A stretch of DNA of 64,000 nucleotides from Acidobacteriota bacterium (GTDB lineage Bacteria; Acidobacteriota; Terriglobia; Acidiferrales; UBA7541), in the NCBI GenBank assembly GCA_003223295.1, contig QHYM01000104.1, positions 1-64,000 on the forward strand. Direction: 5' to 3'. Made by a program: the position numbers and the translations under genes. Within the stretch, counting starts at the first letter, position 1. Every line of letters starts with the position of its first letter. Under the pieces are notes generated by a model. The model did not search any database. It saw only the letters and a list, made by a program, of their open reading frames with translations, and had not been told where the DNA came from. This document shows positions 60,880 to 64,000 of the stretch, piece after piece.

Positions 60880-63549
60880 TTACTCCTGGCGTAACGCGCT
60901 CATAGGATCGACTCGGCTCGCGCGACGCGCCGGAACAAGACTCGCGAACATCGCAGCGAAAACCAGGAACGGAATAATGATGACAGATGTCGATAGCATC
61001 GTGGGCTGCATTCCTTCGACCAAGCGCTCCAAAACTCGTCCAGCTGCTCCAGCAGCAATCGTGCCAATACCTATTCCCAGAGAGATCATTTCCAGGCTTT
61101 GCCGAAGCACCAGCCACATGACCTCGCTTGGCCGCGCGCCCAGAGCCATCCGTATGCCAATTTCCGGAACACGCTGACCCGTCAGATACGCCAGCACGCC
61201 ATAGATGCCGATGCACGCGAGAATCAAAGCCAACGCAGCAAAGACGCCGAATAAAAGTAGCAGGAAGCGTTGCATCGCCAGCGAGTTGTGCGCAAGCTGC
61301 TCCATCGTACGGACTTGATAAAGCACTTGGTCGCTAGCCTGCCCTCGTAATTCCTGCCGAAGCGGTTCGACGACGGTCAATGGCGGAACACTGGTTCGGA
61401 CGGCAATGGACATGAGTTGCGACCAGCGCCGCAAAAATGGCAAGGCCACTTGGGCAAACGGATAATAGAATTGCGCTCGCACTTGAGCCTGATCGTCGCC
61501 AGCAAGGCCCCAGTAGCGCACATGACCAACGACGCCCACGATTTTGTAAGGCGCGGAGCACGCTACAAAAGTCTTGGTTGTTTGAGCGCAGGGCATGTCG
61601 GGAATCCACAGGCTCCTACCGAGAGCATCCTGGCCTCCGAACGCGCTTTTCGCTAGAACATCGTCCACAACAATTACGAGTTCGCTTCCAAGACGGTCGT
61701 GCTCGTCAAAGAATCGTCCTTCGAGCAGCGGGATGCCCATCACCTTGAGAAAATCCGGCGTCGCACTGCTTGCCAACGCCACAGGCTGCTTATCCTGGGG
61801 CGGGACACTGGGAGTCGGCCAGTAGCCTATTTGGTTGTTGCCTTCCCGCATGGGAACGATGTCCACGGCGGTAACGGACTGCACTCCGGGGACGCGACGC
61901 GCGCGATCGATGACTTCTTGCCAGGCCGCGGGAATCCGTGCGGGATCCGTAAGCGACGCGGGTGAAAGCGCCATGCGCATCACCAGCAGATTGTGAATGT
62001 CTAGGCCGGGACTGAGAGAAGATGCATGTAACAGCGTCCGCCCGAGCATGCCGGCGGCAACCAACAGAACAATCGCCAGCGCAATCTCAGAGATGACAAA
62101 CGCGGAATGCAGACGCCGGGAGCTTCCAGGCATCGTTCGCGCGCTTGCACGGAGTATCTGTTCCAGGTTGCGTGCAGGCGCACGCAATGCCGGGGCCAGT
62201 CCAAACAATAAGCCGCTCAAAACGGAGACGCCGAGGGCAAACATCAGGACGCGCCAATCGAGTTGGATTTCTTCGGCGCGCGGCAAATCTCCCGGCCAGA
62301 AGGTCAAAAACGGATGGAGCCCCGTGGCTGCCAGCCATATACCGAGCAATCCTCCCGCAACCCCCAGGAGCGCGCTTTCCGTCAGGCACTGTCGCACAAG
62401 CCGGCTACGGCTCGCGCCAAGAGCCACGCGCATCGCGAGTTCGCGTTCGCGGGAGACCGCACGCGCCAGCATCAAGCTGGCCACGTTGGCGCAGGCAATG
62501 AGTAAGACCAGGCCGACCGCGCCCAGCAGGAGCCAAAGCGTCGGCCGCGTGTCACCGACGTCGGGCTGCAGGCGCTTCACGAGGAGAGAACGACCTGCGT
62601 TCGTGTCCGCAAATGCCCGCGCCAAGTGGCTTCCCGTCAGGGCTATTTCAGCCTGCGCCTGCCCAAGTGTGGCATCGAGCCGCAGGCGCGCCACAACGTG
62701 GACCGGTTGCGCCGTGCGATTACGCAAGTATCCTGCCGCATCTTGGCCCAGCGGCGTGTAGACATCCGGTTCATCGCCGTAGAGCCGGAATCCGGCCGGT
62801 GCGACGCCGACAATTGTGTATTGCTTTTGTTCGAGAACGATCGAACTGCCCAGCGCGTCAGCCCTGCCGTCGAAGTGGCGCTGCCAGAAACTGTAGCCCA
62901 GTATCGCAACGGGTGTCGCTCCAATCCGGTCTTCCTCGGGCAAGAAAGCACGGCCTTGCGCTACCGGCACGCGCACGACAGAAAACAATTCCGGCGAAAT
63001 TTCGAAGTAGTTCACATACTGAGGTTCACCCGGCGCGCTGAGCGTGCCATTGTTATAGACCAGCGCAGCCAGGTCGAGAGAACGGCTTTCGCGCTGGCAA
63101 TCGAGGAAATCCAGGTATGCGACCTTTTGTTCCCCATAGATTTTTGTGTTCCACGCGTCGGTGTGACCATTCACCGCGACTAACCGGTTGGGTTCGGGAA
63201 AGGGCAGAGGCTTCAGTAGAACGCCGCTAACAAGGCTGAACATCAACGTGGTCGCTCCGGTGCCGAGCGCCAGCGTCAACAGGGCGACCGCAACAAACCC
63301 GGGCCGGTGGCGAAAGCTGCGAATCGCATAACGCAGGTCTTGAAGAAAATCCACGGCCCAGCGCCATCCCCACATGTCGCGCGTGACTTCTTCAGTAACG
63401 CCGACGTTTCCGAATTCACGGCGAGCAGCATGCCGGGCAGCTTTTTCTGTTTGACCGGATTCCATGCCGTCGCACTCCGCAAGAAGCAAATGAGTCTGAA
63501 TCTCTTCTTGCAGTTCCTTATTACGCCGCTCCCAAAACGTCCATCTCAT
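60880..63549 (-). CDS. ADOP-family ABC permease (MacB-like, two FtsX modules)
   Basis: This 889-residue inner-membrane protein has an N-terminal cytoplasmic segment (MRWTFWERRNKELQEEIQTH) typical of Acidobacterial duplicated orphan permeases. Two copies of the MacB periplasmic domain plus FtsX segments follow (VALLTLALGTGATTLMFSLV, GAVGLVLLIACANVASLMLA, VFAALALILACIGIYGVLAY), ending RASRVDPMSALRQE. No ATPase is encoded nearby. ATG 63549 overlaps the PadR stop (ATGA, 63546-63549), which sets the start and shows coupling; in-frame codons back to 63831 lie within PadR. The PadR-permease pair is a recurrent arrangement in this phylum; the substrate is unknown. Confidence 0.9.
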   Translation of the reverse strand: MRWTFWERRNKELQEEIQTHLLLAECDGMESGQTEKAARHAARREFGNVGVTEEVTRDMWGWRWAVDFLQDLRYAIRSFRHRPGFVAVALLTLALGTGATTLMFSLVSGVLLKPLPFPEPNRLVAVNGHTDAWNTKIYGEQKVAYLDFLDCQRESRSLDLAALVYNNGTLSAPGEPQYVNYFEISPELFSVVRVPVAQGRAFLPEEDRIGATPVAILGYSFWQRHFDGRADALGSSIVLEQKQYTIVGVAPAGFRLYGDEPDVYTPLGQDAAGYLRNRTAQPVHVVARLRLDATLGQAQAEIALTGSHLARAFADTNAGRSLLVKRLQPDVGDTRPTLWLLLGAVGLVLLIACANVASLMLARAVSRERELAMRVALGASRSRLVRQCLTESALLGVAGGLLGIWLAATGLHPFLTFWPGDLPRAEEIQLDWRVLMFALGVSVLSGLLFGLAPALRAPARNLEQILRASARTMPGSSRRLHSAFVISEIALAIVLLVAAGMLGRTLLHASSLSPGLDIHNLLVMRMALSPASLTDPARIPAAWQEVIDRARRVPGVQSVTAVDIVPMREGNNQIGYWPTPSVPPQDKQPVALASSATPDFLKVMGIPLLEGRFFDEHDRLGSELVIVVDDVLAKSAFGGQDALGRSLWIPDMPCAQTTKTFVACSAPYKIVGVVGHVRYWGLAGDDQAQVRAQFYYPFAQVALPFLRRWSQLMSIAVRTSVPPLTVVEPLRQELRGQASDQVLYQVRTMEQLAHNSLAMQRFLLLLFGVFAALALILACIGIYGVLAYLTGQRVPEIGIRMALGARPSEVMWLVLRQSLEMISLGIGIGTIAAGAAGRVLERLVEGMQPTMLSTSVIIIPFLVFAAMFASLVPARRASRVDPMSALRQE

Positions 63550-63914
63550 CGCACGTTTTCCTTTTCGGCAGGATTCAGGATGCCCGTGATGGCGGCAGTG
63601 AGGCGTTCCCAGCGCGAACGCTCGGCCACCAATTGCCGCTTTCCTGCTTTCGTCAGGCGATAGACACGCAGCCGGGGCCCAAGATCGGAAGCCTTCCATT
63701 CCGCCTCGATCCAGCCCTTGCGCTCGAGCCGGTGAAGCGCTGGATAAAGCGAACCGGTGTCCACCTTCAATATTTCCCCCGAGTTCGTGCGAATGGCTTT
63801 GCTCAGGGCATATCCATGCCGGGGCGCCCATTGCAGCGTCTGCAGGATCAGCATATCCAGGGTGCCCTGCAAGAGCTCAGTACGATTTTGGTAGCGATCT
63901 TTTTGTTTGGACAT
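63546..63914 (-). CDS. PadR-family transcriptional repressor
   Basis: This 122-residue regulator has a winged helix at about residues 8-85, with LLQGTLDMLILQTLQWAPRH, LKVDTGSLYPALHRLERKGW and RLRVYRLTKAGKRQL, followed by a short dimerisation helix. PadR proteins repress adjacent genes and respond to small molecules. It is coupled to the ADOP permease. A perfect inverted repeat directly upstream of its start is a likely operator, implying self-regulation of the pair. Confidence 0.93.
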   Translation of the reverse strand: MSKQKDRYQNRTELLQGTLDMLILQTLQWAPRHGYALSKAIRTNSGEILKVDTGSLYPALHRLERKGWIEAEWKASDLGPRLRVYRLTKAGKRQLVAERSRWERLTAAITGILNPAEKENVR

Positions 63915-63919
63915 TCTTG

Positions 63920-63965
63920 GGTATGTAGACTCCCTTCTTAGTCGTAGGTAAGCATTCTACATACC
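63920..63965 (-). promoter_or_regulatory. Probable PadR operator (perfect 10-bp inverted repeat)
   Basis: GGTATGTAGA at 63920-63929 and TCTACATACC at 63956-63965 are exact reverse complements separated by 26 bases, starting six bases upstream of the PadR start codon. ATGT...ACAT type dyads are known PadR targets. The spacing places the two arms where a repressor could cover the promoter. Confidence 0.6.
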
Positions 63966-64000
63966 ATAAAATCAAACAATGGACTGAGCTCATTTAGTGG

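Overview
The window looks like a chromosomal segment of a soil-type Acidobacteriota. This is inferred from gene families, not from a marker gene. Three very large Oar-like TonB-dependent receptors carry an N-terminal carboxypeptidase-regulatory-like domain, two CRTAC1-type FG-GAP/ASPIC-UnbV proteins are present, and a PadR regulator is coupled to a large MacB-like permease. The DNA is moderately GC-rich and densely coding. No ribosomal RNA, CRISPR array, transposase or phage gene was found.

0-18 kb. A XylR-type regulator is followed by two related modules. Module A has an Oar receptor broken by small deletions, a CRTAC1 protein and a convergent TPR protein. Module B has a cytochrome c/copper-monooxygenase-like protein, a CRTAC1 protein, an intact Oar receptor and a frameshifted TPR protein. 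Between them lies a 33-nt fragment of a tRNA 3' end, like the scar left by a site-specific integrase.

18-31 kb. A minus-strand run of eight tightly coupled genes encodes a TonB receptor, YfiR, a CHASE8-like hybrid histidine kinase, a receiver protein, a REC-PAS-GGDEF-EAL protein, and a permease, ATPase and membrane-fusion protein of a DevBCA/MacAB-like exporter. A decayed PilZ-domain gene lies just downstream on the same strand. A methyltransferase and an unrecognised GNAT-like protein lie upstream.

31-60 kb. The most interesting region is a lasso-peptide-like RiPP locus. On the plus strand are an ECF sigma factor, its anti-sigma factor, an Oar receptor and an Atxe2-type isopeptidase. Converging on them on the minus strand are three small precursor genes of 49-50 codons. 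Upstream of the precursors are two asparagine-synthetase-like cyclases lacking the glutaminase cysteine, a transglutaminase-like leader peptidase (B2), a GH92 and a GH127 glycoside hydrolase, two tandem GT8-like glycosyltransferases and one GT4. A PqqD-like RRE protein (B1), an AraC regulator, a second GT4 with an unusual C-terminal domain, an M16 peptidase and an ABC exporter follow to 59.6 kb. The precursors share a YxxPxL leader motif and a conserved C-terminal YADWE. They do not follow the usual Thr(-2)/Gly1/Asp8 lasso rule, so the product is either an atypical lasso peptide or something new, possibly glycosylated. The isopeptidase gene has lost its normal 3' end and runs antisense into the third precursor gene.

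60-64 kb. An AraC regulator is followed by an ADOP-type permease translationally coupled to a PadR repressor, with a perfect inverted repeat in the PadR promoter region.
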